From: Anaerolineales bacterium
Lineage (GTDB): Bacteria > Chloroflexota > Anaerolineae > Anaerolineales > Villigracilaceae
DNA: 64,000 nt
Direction of reading: 5' to 3'
Assembly (NCBI GenBank): GCA_015075275.1
Contig: JABTUU010000001.1
Coordinates: 496,001 to 560,000 of the forward strand
In this document: one piece after another, positions 50,349-60,356 of the stretch
Layout of the letters: each line of letters opens with the position of its first letter
Numbering within the stretch: position 1 is the stretch's first letter
The notes under the pieces: model-generated
What the model was told of the DNA's origin: nothing
Database searches by the model: none
What the model saw: only the letters and a program-made list of their open reading frames with translations
Translations under genes and position numbers: made by a program

Positions 50349-51521
50349 ATGGACAAAAAAACAGTCAAAGACATAGACCTCAAAAACAAGCGTGTGTTGA
50401 TGCGCGTGGATTTCAACGTACCGATGGCAGACGGCAAAGTGACCGACGACAAACGCATCCGCGCCGCATTGCCGACGATTCAATATTGTTTGGATCAAAA
50501 TGCATCATTGATTTTGATGAGTCACTTGGGGCGACCGAAAAGCGCTTCAGATTCTCAGTTCAGCCTGCATGCGGCGGCGGAGGTTTTATCCACGCTTCTG
50601 GCGCAACCCGTTCAAATGGCGCCCGATTGCGTCGGCTCTGAAGTTGAAAAGATGGCAAAGGGACTCAAGCCCGGCGAAGTGTTGATGCTCGAGAACACGC
50701 GCTTCCACGCGGAAGAAGAAAAGAATGATCTCGATTTCGCCAAACGACTCGCATCGCTCGGTGACGTGTATGTGAACGATGCGTTTGGCTCAGCGCATCG
50801 CGCGCATGCTTCCACCGAAGGTGTGGCGCGATTCTTGCCCGCTGTTTCAGGCTTCTTGATGGAACAGGAACTCGAATACCTCGGGCGCGCGGTGGCGAAT
50901 CCCGAACATCCCTACATTGCGATCCTCGGCGGCGCGAAGATCAGCGACAAGATCCTCGTCGTCGAAACCCTGCTCGCCAAATGCGACAAACTCATCATCG
51001 GCGGCGGCATGGCAAATACATTTTTAGCCGCGCAGGGATTGAATATGCAAGACAGCCTTGTGGAAGAATCGTCGTTGGAAACTGCAAAGGGAATCATGGC
51101 AAACTCTACCGATAAATTGATCCTGCCCGTAGACGCGGTCATCGCGGATCAATTTGCCGAAGACGTGAGCACGCAAGTCGTGGACGTGGGGAAAATCCCT
51201 GCCGGCTGGCGCATGTTGGACGTGGGACCGAAAACCGTCGGCGTGTATCAAGCCGCGTTGAGCGGAGCCAAGTTGATCGTCTGGAATGGACCCGTGGGCG
51301 TCTTCGAGATGCCGAAATTTGCCGAAGGGACGTTTGCCCTCGCGCGCATGTTGGCGGAATCCAAAGCGGTCACCGTGATCGGCGGCGGCGATTCGGCGAG
51401 CGCGGTCAAAAAGGCGGGCGTCGCCAAACAGATGACGCACGTCTCCACTGGCGGCGGCGCGTCGCTGGAATTTTTAGAGGGGAAAGAACTGCCCGGCGTT
51501 GCCGCATTAATGGATAAATAA
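50349..51521 (+). CDS. pgk: Phosphoglycerate kinase
   Basis: 390 aa. N-domain substrate motif [23 protein letters not shown], basic patch MSHLGRPK, hinge [13 protein letters not shown] and C-domain [36 protein letters not shown], plus [10 protein letters not shown] and [22 protein letters not shown]. Normal length. It converts 1,3-bisphosphoglycerate to 3-phosphoglycerate and makes ATP. Between gapA and tpiA. Confidence 0.98.
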   Translation: MDKKTVKDIDLKNKRVLMRVDFNVPMADGKVTDDKRIRAALPTIQYCLDQNASLILMSHLGRPKSASDSQFSLHAAAEVLSTLLAQPVQMAPDCVGSEVEKMAKGLKPGEVLMLENTRFHAEEEKNDLDFAKRLASLGDVYVNDAFGSAHRAHASTEGVARFLPAVSGFLMEQELEYLGRAVANPEHPYIAILGGAKISDKILVVETLLAKCDKLIIGGGMANTFLAAQGLNMQDSLVEESSLETAKGIMANSTDKLILPVDAVIADQFAEDVSTQVVDVGKIPAGWRMLDVGPKTVGVYQAALSGAKLIVWNGPVGVFEMPKFAEGTFALARMLAESKAVTVIGGGDSASAVKKAGVAKQMTHVSTGGGASLEFLEGKELPGVAALMDK

Positions 51522-51561
51522 ATTACTCGAGCATTAAAGCGTGCGAGGAGAAGAGGATAGT

Positions 51562-52323
51562 ATGACCGATCGAAAACCTTTTGTCGCTGGAAATTGGAAA
51601 ATGAATAAAACCTTCGCCGAAGCGCGCGAGTTGGTCGCGGCGATGTTGAAGCCGTTGAGCGGGATCGCCGGCGTGGAAAAGGTGTTGTGTCCGCCTTTCA
51701 CTTCGATCCCTGTTGTCGCTTCTATGCTCGTCGGCGCTGACGTCGGACTTGGAGCGCAGAATATGCACTGGGAAGAGAAGGGCGCGTTCACAGGCGAACT
51801 TTCTCCCAGCATGGTGAAGGAGTTTTGCGCGTATATCATCATTGGACATTCGGAACGCCGCGCATATTTTGGCGAAACGGATGAGCAGGTGAACAAGAAA
51901 TTACATGCCGCGATGAAGATCGGACTCGTCCCCATCGTGTGCGTAGGCGAAACGTTGGATGAATACGAATCAGGGCGAACGGGGGAGGTTGTTTCGCGTC
52001 AGATCAAACTCGGCTTTGCGGGCGTAGACTTCGCATCCGCGCAGCGCATCGTGATCGCGTATGAACCGGTTTGGGCGATTGGCACCGGTAAAGCCTCCAG
52101 CGGTGAAAATGCCAACGAAGCGGTAAAGCAGGCGATCCGTCGCACATTGAGTGCGACATTCAACGAGGCTATTGCGCAATCTATCCGTGTGTTGTACGGC
52201 GGCTCGGTGACAGGATCGAATGCGCCAGAATTTTTTTCTCAACCTGAAATTGACGGCGCGCTGGTCGGCGGCGCAAGCCTCAAGCCTGATGAATTTGTGG
52301 CGATTGTAAAGGCGGCGGCGTGA
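51562..52323 (+). CDS. tpiA: Triosephosphate isomerase
   Basis: 253 aa from the ATG at 51562, with GAGGAGAAGAGG upstream (an earlier ATG-like start at 51541 is not needed). Catalytic set: AGNWKMNKT (Lys 13-like), IIIGHSERRAYFGETDEQVNKKL (catalytic His), YEPVWAIGTGKASS (catalytic Glu) and LYGGSVTGSNAPEFF (phosphate loop). Interconverts dihydroxyacetone phosphate and glyceraldehyde 3-phosphate; completes the gapA-pgk-tpiA set. Confidence 0.98.
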   Translation: MTDRKPFVAGNWKMNKTFAEARELVAAMLKPLSGIAGVEKVLCPPFTSIPVVASMLVGADVGLGAQNMHWEEKGAFTGELSPSMVKEFCAYIIIGHSERRAYFGETDEQVNKKLHAAMKIGLVPIVCVGETLDEYESGRTGEVVSRQIKLGFAGVDFASAQRIVIAYEPVWAIGTGKASSGENANEAVKQAIRRTLSATFNEAIAQSIRVLYGGSVTGSNAPEFFSQPEIDGALVGGASLKPDEFVAIVKAAA

Positions 52324-52360
52324 CCTTTTCCCTTGCAAGAGGAGGCTGGGCAAGGGCGGG

Positions 52361-53119
52361 ATGTTTGCGCAACTCGTAGGATTCTTCTGGTTCACAATCG
52401 CGCTCTTTCCGCTGATCTTTTTGCAGCGTGTTTTACATCGTGAAATTCAAGCGGCGCTTCTTATCCTTACTCGCGACGCAACGCTGACGATGGGGATTTT
52501 TTCGTTGATCTTTTTGCCCGGCGTATTCCTACATGAATTAAGTCACTTTTTGATGGCAAAGATTTTACGCGTGCCGACGGGTCGCTTCTCCATTTTTCCT
52601 AAACCGCTGCCTGACGGACGTTTGCAATTGGGCTATGTCGAGACCGCACGTTCAGATATTGTGCGCGATTCGTTAATTGGCGCGGCTCCTCTTGTCGTCG
52701 GAACGTTCATCGTGGCGTATGTGGCGATTGACCGTCTCGATATGCGCATCCTGTGGGATACGTTGCGTCATGGGCAATTGAATCTGTTCTGGATAGGCTT
52801 GTCGAACCTGTCGCGCGTAAATGATTTCTATTTATGGCTCTACCTTGTTTTCGCAGTTAGCAGTACGATGACGCCTTCCGAATCGGATCGCCGCGCCTGG
52901 TTGAACTTGATGGTTGTTGTCGGCGCGTTGCTTGCGATCATCTGGATGGTCGGCGCGGGACCATGGTTCGTAGATCGCATCGCTTCAGCAGTAAGCGCCT
53001 TTCTAAGTTCGACGGCTGTGATTTTTGGCTTGAGCGCGGTAATCCATGCGATTCTAATCGCGCCCATCGCGTTAATCCATAAACTATTGGCGCGAATCGC
53101 CGGAGTAGATGTGCGGTAA
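52361..53119 (+). CDS. HExxH membrane protein (M50-like), unknown role
   Basis: 252 aa, about six helices. FLHELSHFLMAKILRVP gives an HExxH metalloprotease motif (about residues 65-70) inside or next to a helix, as in intramembrane M50/site-2-type proteases. The second metal Asp of true M50 proteins (NPDG-like) is not evident; the rest does not match a known member. Follows tpiA by 37 bp, probably co-transcribed. An inverted repeat (CCCTTGC...GCAAGGG, about 52329-52355) precedes the ATG. Confidence 0.6.
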   Translation: MFAQLVGFFWFTIALFPLIFLQRVLHREIQAALLILTRDATLTMGIFSLIFLPGVFLHELSHFLMAKILRVPTGRFSIFPKPLPDGRLQLGYVETARSDIVRDSLIGAAPLVVGTFIVAYVAIDRLDMRILWDTLRHGQLNLFWIGLSNLSRVNDFYLWLYLVFAVSSTMTPSESDRRAWLNLMVVVGALLAIIWMVGAGPWFVDRIASAVSAFLSSTAVIFGLSAVIHAILIAPIALIHKLLARIAGVDVR

Positions 53120-53126
53120 CTTCTAC

Positions 53127-54431
53127 TTACGCCGGCGTTTCAAGATAGACCAACGCCTTGTCGTCGTTGTACGAGATCAATTCCGCGTAACGCCCCCAGT
53201 TGATAAGGGTGTCAAGCTGCTTTTCGGCTTCTTCCGGCGGAAATTCTAATTCCAATGCGGCATGGATAACGTCCCAATCTAGCGCATGTTTCTCGGAGTG
53301 CGCCAACATGGCGGTGAGCCAGCGCATTAAAGGCAGGCGTCGGATGCGCGTAGCGAAGATTTCTTTGCGCGCAAGAATGCTGGCTTCCGCGAACGTCTCG
53401 CCCAGCGAGGTGAGTGTAATATCGCCTTTTTCGACGTATACGAATCCCAGAATCTCCGCCGCCGCTGTCAGACTGAGAATGTGATCTGGGTTGACCTTTA
53501 ATTCGTCCGGTAGGCGATAAATATCTTGGCGGTTCGATGAGAGTTCCGACAGGTGCTCTAATAAGCCGGCTAGATCTGAGATCGCGATCTTTGGCAGAGA
53601 GCGGGTAAGTCCTTGTTCGCCCGGAGCGACGCCCAATTCGACCGCTTCAATTTCAGTTTGTCCCGCCAACATGCTGTAGACTTCGTCCACGACCTTTTGA
53701 AATTCGTCCGATTTACGCTGACGCGGATGAGGCAATTCGACTTTAACTTCGGCAATAATGCGACCCGGCTCCTTATCCATGACCACGATGCGATTTGCCA
53801 TAAATACCGCCTCTTCAATATTATGGCTGACCATTAAAATAGCTTTGGTGGGAATGCTCCCGCCGGTCCATAACTCCAATAATTCGCCGCGCAGCGATTC
53901 GGCGCTTAAAACATCCAGAGCGGAAAACGGCTCGTCAAGACAGAGTAGCTCCGGCTCGACTGCCATAGCGCGGGCGAAGCCGACCTTTTGACGCATCCCG
54001 CCGGAAAGCTCGCGGGGATAGGCGGTTTCAAAGCCGTCCAAACCGACGCGGTCAATGAGGTCTAACGCGCGAGGCTTGCGAACATCCGCGGGAATGTCGC
54101 GCGCTTTGAGCGCTAAATCCACGTTTTCGAACACATTTAACCAGGGGAATAAGGCAAAGGTTTGGAAGACGATCGTGGCATGCGGATTCACGCCGCGCAA
54201 CGGTTCGCCGCGATAGAGAACTTTTCCCTCAGATGGCTTTTGCAAGCCCGTGATGATGCGCAATAGCGTGCTTTTACCACAGCCTGAAGGACCGAGCAAA
54301 GCGACAAATTCGCTTTCAGAGACGGTCAGGTTGACATCTTGCACGGCGGTGAAACGGCGCTGACCGCTTGTGTAAATTTGTTGCACGCCGCGCAGTTCCA
54401 GCAGGGCGTTGTTGGCATGATGAGCGATCAT
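53127..54431 (-). CDS. Nitrate/sulfonate/bicarbonate-type ABC transporter ATPase with C-terminal AAA-associated domain
   Basis: 434 aa. ABC ATPase (about 10-260): Walker A LGPSGCGKSTLLRI, Q-loop FQTFALFPWLN, signature LSGGMRQKVGFARA, Walker B LLCLDEPFSALDVLSAESL and H-loop VSHNIEEAV. About 290-434 is the AAA-associated C-terminal domain found in NitT/TauT relatives, perhaps a sensor of cell state. GGAG lies 8 nt before the ATG; 2 bp separate it from the permease gene. No periplasmic binding protein gene is present. Confidence 0.88.
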   Translation of the reverse strand: MIAHHANNALLELRGVQQIYTSGQRRFTAVQDVNLTVSESEFVALLGPSGCGKSTLLRIITGLQKPSEGKVLYRGEPLRGVNPHATIVFQTFALFPWLNVFENVDLALKARDIPADVRKPRALDLIDRVGLDGFETAYPRELSGGMRQKVGFARAMAVEPELLCLDEPFSALDVLSAESLRGELLELWTGGSIPTKAILMVSHNIEEAVFMANRIVVMDKEPGRIIAEVKVELPHPRQRKSDEFQKVVDEVYSMLAGQTEIEAVELGVAPGEQGLTRSLPKIAISDLAGLLEHLSELSSNRQDIYRLPDELKVNPDHILSLTAAAEILGFVYVEKGDITLTSLGETFAEASILARKEIFATRIRRLPLMRWLTAMLAHSEKHALDWDVIHAALELEFPPEEAEKQLDTLINWGRYAELISYNDDKALVYLETPA

Positions 54432-54433
54432 GA

Positions 54434-56155
54434 TTACTCCATTCGATATTTTTCTTCGGCGAGTTTATACAACCTGCGCCAGAACAGGCGGTTAACGAGC
54501 GCTACCGCCGCCACCATACTGAGCGTGGCGGCTAACAGCAAGGGATAATCGCCTTGCGCGGTCGCTTGCGAAATGAGCGCGCCGATACCGGTCGTGAAGA
54601 ATGTTTGCCCGCCGAAGTGGACGAACTCTGCTACGATGCTGGCGTTCCATGCGCCGCCGCTGGCTGTGATTGCGCCTGTGATGATGAAGGGGAACAGCGC
54701 GGGCAGGATTAATGTGCGCCAAGTTTCTCTTCGTGAAAGTTGCAGCAACGACGAAGTGTATTTTAAGTCTTGTGGGATCGCGCTGGCGCCGGCGATCACG
54801 TTGAACAATACGTACCATTGCGTTCCCATGAGCATCAAGAAGATCGCAGCGATGTTCAACCCGCCGGTCAGGTTGATGAAGAACATGAGTAAGACGGGGA
54901 AAATAGCTGTCGCTGGCACAGCCGCTGTCACCTGCACGATCGGTTGAAGGACGGCGGCGATGCGGCGGTTGGTCCCGATGGCGACTCCGACGGGGATGGT
55001 CCACAGTAGAGCGATGACGAGAGAAATGTTTACGCGTAGAAAGGTCGCCAGCATGCCGATTCCGATCTGTGCCCATTGGGTTTGTGACACGGCGCTTAAC
55101 ATTTGTATTGCGCGTAATCCGCCATAAAGAATCAGCGCGCCGATAAGCAGGTAGAAAACGATTGATTTCCAGTTAGGTTTTTCATTGCCGTCGCTCCACT
55201 CAGCCTTCATGGGCGCGTGATGAATGAGCCATTGATCGAAGCGTTCGTTGATTTTCGTGAAGATCGCGCCGATCGCTAGAAACAACCTTGACGTATGAGT
55301 AAGGTCGTAAAACCACGAAGTTGGCGGATGGTCGCTTTCCGCCATTTCTACTTTAAAACGATCTGACCATGCCAGCAATGGTCGCCAGATGAATTGATCG
55401 AGTGCGACGATAACGAGGATTAACGAGATTAAACCGAAAGCGATGGCGCGATAATCGCCTTGATTGGTGGCTTCCTGAAGATATGCGCCCAGCCCGGGCA
55501 GGCGGAAATCTTTTGAGCCGACGGTGAAAATCTCCGCCGCCATTAAGAAGAACCAACCGCCCGCCCAAGACATCACGCTGTTCCAGATGAGGCCGATCAT
55601 CGCGAAGGGCAATTCTAGGCGTTTGAAGCGCAGCCACGTATTCAGGCGGAAGATGGCGCTGGCTTCGCGCAATTCTTTCGGTATTGTGGTGAGCGATTGA
55701 TACCAGCCGAAAGCCATATTCCACGCCTGACTGGTAAAAATTAGAACGATCGCCGCCAACTCCACGGCAATGCGCTGTGGCAGAATTGCGCTCAACCCGA
55801 GCAATACGATCGGTAGAAAGGAAAGGATCGGCACGCTCTGTAGAACGTCTAGCAAGGGCATTAAGATAGTTTCGGCGCGGCGATTGTAGGCTGCGGCGCG
55901 TCCGTAGGTCAGCGTGAATAGCAGAGAGAGTATATATGCCGCGAGCATCCGTAGCACAGATAGTAGGGTGTACCAAGGCAATGCAGAAGGCTCAAGCGAT
56001 ATTTTCGGACCGGCGATTAATGGCGGCGAGTTAAAGGCAAGCCGCGCGCCTCCATACAGGACGACCGCCATTAATAGGACGACGAGCGCATCTCCCCACG
56101 TGAAGGAGCGCTCTAAGCGTTTCTTGGGCGGTAGGATGTTTTGAAATAATCCCAT
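54434..56155 (-). CDS. Double-permease ABC transporter membrane protein
   Basis: 573 aa from ATG at 56155 (GGAG 6 nt upstream). It contains two consecutive BPD_transp_1 permease domains of the NitT/TauT type in one chain: residues about 60-290 (FGWYQSLTTIPKELREASAIFRLNTWLRFKRLELPFA) and 350-570 (FNVIAGASAIPQDLKYTSSLLQLSRRETWRTLILPALFPF), each with the EAA loop that contacts the ATPase. Fusion removes the need for a dimer. Substrate unknown, since no binding protein is in the window. Confidence 0.88.
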   Translation of the reverse strand: MGLFQNILPPKKRLERSFTWGDALVVLLMAVVLYGGARLAFNSPPLIAGPKISLEPSALPWYTLLSVLRMLAAYILSLLFTLTYGRAAAYNRRAETILMPLLDVLQSVPILSFLPIVLLGLSAILPQRIAVELAAIVLIFTSQAWNMAFGWYQSLTTIPKELREASAIFRLNTWLRFKRLELPFAMIGLIWNSVMSWAGGWFFLMAAEIFTVGSKDFRLPGLGAYLQEATNQGDYRAIAFGLISLILVIVALDQFIWRPLLAWSDRFKVEMAESDHPPTSWFYDLTHTSRLFLAIGAIFTKINERFDQWLIHHAPMKAEWSDGNEKPNWKSIVFYLLIGALILYGGLRAIQMLSAVSQTQWAQIGIGMLATFLRVNISLVIALLWTIPVGVAIGTNRRIAAVLQPIVQVTAAVPATAIFPVLLMFFINLTGGLNIAAIFLMLMGTQWYVLFNVIAGASAIPQDLKYTSSLLQLSRRETWRTLILPALFPFIITGAITASGGAWNASIVAEFVHFGGQTFFTTGIGALISQATAQGDYPLLLAATLSMVAAVALVNRLFWRRLYKLAEEKYRME

Positions 56156-56176
56156 ATTCAGCTCCACAGTAAAATG

Positions 56177-56200
56177 CTCCGCGCCAATTGACGCGCGGAG
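56177..56200 (-). promoter_or_regulatory. Leader hairpin of the ABC transporter operon
   Basis: CTCCGCGC (56177-56184) against GCGCGGAG (56193-56200), 8-nt loop, followed on the minus strand by a short CATTTTA. Lies 22 nt before the permease ATG, so could act in attenuation. The remaining sequence up to 56380 has no clear gene. Confidence 0.4.
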
Positions 56201-56380
56201 TATAAAGTTGAGACGCTCGGCGAGATAAAGTTGTCAATCGGTCGGGTTATTGCATCGCGCTATGATCAGGATCGGACGATACAGGGATGCCCATAAGCGA
56301 GACGAATATACTCTTACAGATGGATATTCGTCAAGTGTGGCGGCGAGAAACGCGCGGCATTGTCGCAGATCGCGGAGATT

Positions 56381-57841
56381 TTAAACGGGATTTAAGACGC
56401 TGAGGTTTTTTGCGACTTTATTGAACGATTCTGCGTCGGATAAGACCAGTAAAACGTCATTGTCTTGAACGGTTGTTCCGCCGTTTGGTAATATAAAGTC
56501 GTTGTCTCTAGCGATGAGGATTACCAGAAACTCGTCCGGCAGTTCCAACTCGAAGATGGCTTTGCCGCTTGCGCTGGAGTTTACAGGCACAGGCAGTTCC
56601 TTCAACTCGCTGCTTAAACTCCCCATGGGAATATATTCAATGGGATAAACGCGCTTTGGGACGATGGGCGCGTCCACCTTTAGCCATTTTGCCGCCGGCG
56701 ATAGCGATGTGCCTTGCAGCAAAACCGACGTCAAAACGATAAAGAAAACGATATTGAAAATCAAGTTGGCATGTTCGACCTGCGCCAGCAGGGGGAATGT
56801 TCCCAGAACGATTGGCGCGGCGCCGCGCAACCCAACCCAAGATATGAAGATTTTTTCTTTCGATTGAAGTTTGCTCGGCAATAGGCTGAGCAATACGCTG
56901 ATAGGACGCGCAATGAACATTAAACAACCTGCGATCAGCAAGCCGGCGCCGATGACAGGGATGAGATGCGAGGGGAAAACGAGCAACCCTAAGGTTAGGA
57001 ACATGGCGATCTGCATAATCCACGCCAAACCGTCGTGAAAATGCAATAGGCTTTTCTGGTGTAGAAAATGATGATTGCCTAATACGATCCCGGCTATGTA
57101 CACAGCCAGGAATCCGCTGCCGCCTATAATTGCGGTCAGACCGAACGTGAGAAAGACCAGCGATAATGTCAACACCGGGTAGAGTCCCTCATATCCCAAT
57201 TTGATGTGATTAGTAAGGAGCAATGTTGCCTTGCCCATTGCGAACCCTGCGATGGCGCCGATAATCATTTGTTGTGCGAACAACGCTAGTAAACTCGCTA
57301 AAGAGGATTGAGGCTGTGTAATTAACTGAATCAACCCTACGGTGAGAAAGATTGCCATAGGATCGTTGCTGCCCGATTCCAGCTCAAGCAACGGCTTGAG
57401 ACTTCCCTTAAGACTGACGCCTTTGGAGCGGAGTACGGAGAAAACCGCCGCTGCATCTGTGGAAGAAACGATTGAGCCGAGAAGCAGACCCGTAAGCGGA
57501 GGGAGTCCAAGAATTGCACTGGCGAAAAGCCCCACAATAACGGCGGTGATAAAGACTCCGAACGTGGCGAGCAACGCGCCCTCTTTGAGCACAGGACGAA
57601 CCTGTTGCCATTCTGTGCTCAGCCCGCCGGAGAATAAGATCAGGATCAAGGCGATAACGCCGACGAGTTGCGCCAGCGCGGAATCATCGAAATAGATCCC
57701 GCCGAATCCTTCTGAACCGACCAGCATTCCTAAAACAAGGAATAATAGGAGCGCGGGAACGCCGAAACGATCGGAGATTTTACTGACCAATACGCTAAAT
57801 AACAGCAGGAGCGCGGCGCTGATCAGTGTATACTCATCCAT
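56381..57841 (-). CDS. Potassium/proton antiporter with TrkA_C domain (CvrA/NhaP2 type)
   Basis: 486 aa. Twelve-helix CPA1-type exchanger (about 1-390): DEYTLISAALLLLFSVLVSKISDRF at the start, LSTEWQQV, SIVSSTDAAAVFSVLRSKGVSLKGSL and LELESGSNDPMAIFLTVGLI, the latter with the family 'GSNDP' active-site Asp. A TrkA_C domain ends the protein (about 405-486), which binds nucleotide or ion and gates activity. Exports K+ or Na+ for H+. No start-proximal Shine-Dalgarno or -10 match. Confidence 0.9.
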   Translation of the reverse strand: MDEYTLISAALLLLFSVLVSKISDRFGVPALLLFLVLGMLVGSEGFGGIYFDDSALAQLVGVIALILILFSGGLSTEWQQVRPVLKEGALLATFGVFITAVIVGLFASAILGLPPLTGLLLGSIVSSTDAAAVFSVLRSKGVSLKGSLKPLLELESGSNDPMAIFLTVGLIQLITQPQSSLASLLALFAQQMIIGAIAGFAMGKATLLLTNHIKLGYEGLYPVLTLSLVFLTFGLTAIIGGSGFLAVYIAGIVLGNHHFLHQKSLLHFHDGLAWIMQIAMFLTLGLLVFPSHLIPVIGAGLLIAGCLMFIARPISVLLSLLPSKLQSKEKIFISWVGLRGAAPIVLGTFPLLAQVEHANLIFNIVFFIVLTSVLLQGTSLSPAAKWLKVDAPIVPKRVYPIEYIPMGSLSSELKELPVPVNSSASGKAIFELELPDEFLVILIARDNDFILPNGGTTVQDNDVLLVLSDAESFNKVAKNLSVLNPV

Positions 57842-58126
57842 GAAGAAAGAACCGTGGACGGGACTTGACAGTGTGAATGGAGATCAAATAGGGTTTTGTC
57901 ATCAATCAATATAAGTGGGCTGAATTTGAACGCAATGTCGTCGGGCGCTGGAAGAACCTGCTCTCATGCATGCGAACTGTCCCGCCGACAATTCTAATTT
58001 ATAGAACGCGCTTCTGCAATTTAAAATTGCCCATTAATATCCGGCGCGAGCGACGCTTTGCGGAATGCGATGAAACCTTTCTTGCAGCGAGTATAATTAT
58101 TAAGAGATAATAAAATTGGAGACGAC
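57842..58126. other. Spacer of 285 bp between antiporter and thiolase
   Basis: No ORF. Contains a mixed A/T-rich stretch (58012-58040) and, near the 3' end, the thiolase promoter at 58092-58097. Confidence 0.5.
58092..58097 (+). promoter_or_regulatory. Thiolase promoter -10
   Basis: TATAAT about 30 nt before the ATG, leaving a leader that contains GGAG (58118-58121). -35 weak. Confidence 0.55.
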
Positions 58127-59338
58127 ATGACCGAAGCAGTGATTGTGGATGCGATTCGCACGCCCATTGGCGCGCTTGGTGGGATGCTTTCTCCGCTTCG
58201 TCCTGACGATATGGCGGCGCTTGTGATTCGCGAGACGATGCGACGTTCTGACCTTGACCCCGCGCTTGTTGAGGAAGTGATTTTTGGATGCGCGAATCAG
58301 GCGGGCGAGGACAACCGCAACGTTGCGCGTATGTCCGCATTGTTAGCGGGACTGCCTGTCGAAGTCGCCGGCGTGACTGTGAATCGTTTGTGCGCATCAG
58401 GGTTGAACGCAATTAATCAAGCCGCGCGCGCGATTAAAGCCGGAGAGGGCGATGTGTTCATCGCCGGCGGGGTCGAGTCGATGAGCCGCGCGCCGTATTC
58501 CATCCCGAAAGCCGAGACGGGATTCTCGTTTGGCAATTTAACCGCGTGGGATACCGCGCTCGGCTGGCGCTACCCGAATCCGAAGATGAAAGAAGTATAT
58601 GGGACGCACTCGATGGGCGAAACCGCCGAAAACATCGCGCGCGAGCGTCCGCATATTACGCGCGAGAAACAAGATGAGTTTTCGTTGCGGAGCCATCAAC
58701 GCGCTATTGCCGCAACTGACGCGGGACGTTTTGCAAAAGAGATTTTCCCCGTTTCTATCTGGCAGAGAAAAGGCGAGCCAAAGACAGCGGATGTTGACGA
58801 GCGTCCGCGACGCGATACGACGATGGCATCACTGGCAAGACTCAAGCCGGCGTTTGCGAAAGAAGGCGGAACTGTAACGGCGGGAAATTCGTCTGGACTC
58901 AACGACGGTGCAGCGGCGTTGCTGGTTATGAGCGAAGAAAAAGCCAAAGCGCTGAACCTCAAACCGCTTGCGCGAATCGTCGCCTCGGCTGTGGCTGGAG
59001 TCCCGCCGCATGTGATGGGATACGGTCCTATTCCCGCGACGCGAAAAGTTTTAGGACGCGCGGGCTTACGGATGGAAGACATTGGTTTGATTGAACTCAA
59101 TGAAGCCTTTGCTGTGCAAGCGCTAGCGGTGATGGAAGACTTAAAGCTTGACCCTGAAATCGTCAACGTTAACGGCGGCGCGATCGCTATCGGTCACCCG
59201 CTCGGTTGTTCGGGTGCAAGGCTGATCACCACCCTCGTGCATGAGATGGCGTTGCGCGGCAGCGTGAGATATGGGCTGGCGACTTTATGCGTGGGCGTTG
59301 GTCAGGGCGAAGCGACAATTCTTGAATACCTCGGTTAA
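58127..59338 (+). CDS. Acetyl-CoA C-acetyltransferase (thiolase)
   Basis: 403 aa. Nucleophile in [19 protein letters not shown] (Cys about 86), [28 protein letters not shown], the His motif [20 protein letters not shown] and the second Cys in [12 protein letters not shown]. Degradative versus biosynthetic roles are not separable; beta-oxidation or ketone formation are both possible. Preceded by a real promoter and ribosome site; followed at 23 bp by the lipoprotein gene. Confidence 0.93.
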   Translation: MTEAVIVDAIRTPIGALGGMLSPLRPDDMAALVIRETMRRSDLDPALVEEVIFGCANQAGEDNRNVARMSALLAGLPVEVAGVTVNRLCASGLNAINQAARAIKAGEGDVFIAGGVESMSRAPYSIPKAETGFSFGNLTAWDTALGWRYPNPKMKEVYGTHSMGETAENIARERPHITREKQDEFSLRSHQRAIAATDAGRFAKEIFPVSIWQRKGEPKTADVDERPRRDTTMASLARLKPAFAKEGGTVTAGNSSGLNDGAAALLVMSEEKAKALNLKPLARIVASAVAGVPPHVMGYGPIPATRKVLGRAGLRMEDIGLIELNEAFAVQALAVMEDLKLDPEIVNVNGGAIAIGHPLGCSGARLITTLVHEMALRGSVRYGLATLCVGVGQGEATILEYLG

Positions 59339-59360
59339 TTGAGCCGAATGGAGACAGATC

Positions 59361-60320
59361 ATGAAGTTACATATTTTTCCATTATTGCGTTCTAAATACG
59401 GCGCGCTTGTTGCGACGCTCGTCTCTCTCTCTTTGTTTGGATGCGTTCCCGCGACTCCTGCGGCGACGACCGCTTCGACTCCTTTCGAGACGACGGTTGC
59501 CTCGCCGACCTCGACGACGCTGCCCGCCCCCGCGCCGGAATACGACAAGCAGATTCGTAACGCACAATATCAACTCGGCATGACCGACTCGCCGCGGGTT
59601 GTGCAACTTATAGATGGACGGTACAGCGAAGGCGCGCCCGGCGACGCCGATCTCATTACGATCAATATGACGGACTTTATCGCGCGCGGCGACCTGAATG
59701 GCGACGGCATGGATGAAGTTGCGGTCGTCGTCGCTGAAAATTATGGCGGTTCGGGCGTTTTTGTTTTTATTGCGACCTACTCGCTGATAAACGACGAGCC
59801 TGTTTTCCAAACCTCCACGTTTGTAGACGATAGGCCGGCGATTAACGCGCTGACGATCGAAGGCGGCGAAGTGTTCTTAGACGCTGTCACACATGCCGCA
59901 GAAGACCCGTTTTGCTGTCCCACGCTTCATAACCAACGTCATTATCAATTGGTTGACAACCAGTTGATAATGAGCGATTACGTTACGTTCACTCCCAGCG
60001 GCAGCCCGCGAACGATTGCTATTGAGTCTCCAGTCAACGGTGCGGAGGCGTTTAGTTCGGTCCTTGTGAAGGGCAGCTTTGCTATCGCTCCCTTTGAAAA
60101 CACCTTTGCGTATCGTATCTACGATATGGGGGGCGTGGAACTTTCCGCCGGCTCTTTCACCGTGACCTCATCCGATTTTGGCGCGCCCGGCGCGTTTGAA
60201 ACGATGATCAATATTGGCGGGCTATTATCAGGTTCGGCTATCCGCGTTGAAATTCAAGATATCAATGCGCAAGACGGTTCGTGGTTTGCGATGGATTCGG
60301 TCGCGCTGCTCGTCAAATAA
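59361..60320 (+). CDS. Lipoprotein with Gmad2 immunoglobulin-like domain
   Basis: 319 aa. Signal peptide with lipobox FGC (about 26-28), a Thr/Pro linker (29-58), an unknown domain (about 60-210, NMTDFIARGDLNGDGMDEVAVVV, which has an EF-hand-like DLNGDGMDE), and a C-terminal Gmad2-type Ig-like domain (about 215-319, SPVNGAEAFSSVLVKGSFAIAPFENTFAYRIYD). Gmad2 occurs in germination and other surface lipoproteins. GGAG lies 8 nt before the ATG. Likely co-transcribed with thiolase by proximity only. Confidence 0.85.
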   Translation: MKLHIFPLLRSKYGALVATLVSLSLFGCVPATPAATTASTPFETTVASPTSTTLPAPAPEYDKQIRNAQYQLGMTDSPRVVQLIDGRYSEGAPGDADLITINMTDFIARGDLNGDGMDEVAVVVAENYGGSGVFVFIATYSLINDEPVFQTSTFVDDRPAINALTIEGGEVFLDAVTHAAEDPFCCPTLHNQRHYQLVDNQLIMSDYVTFTPSGSPRTIAIESPVNGAEAFSSVLVKGSFAIAPFENTFAYRIYDMGGVELSAGSFTVTSSDFGAPGAFETMINIGGLLSGSAIRVEIQDINAQDGSWFAMDSVALLVK

Positions 60321-60356
60321 TTTCTTGCGGATGGCGGATGATCTTTGCAGACGAAG

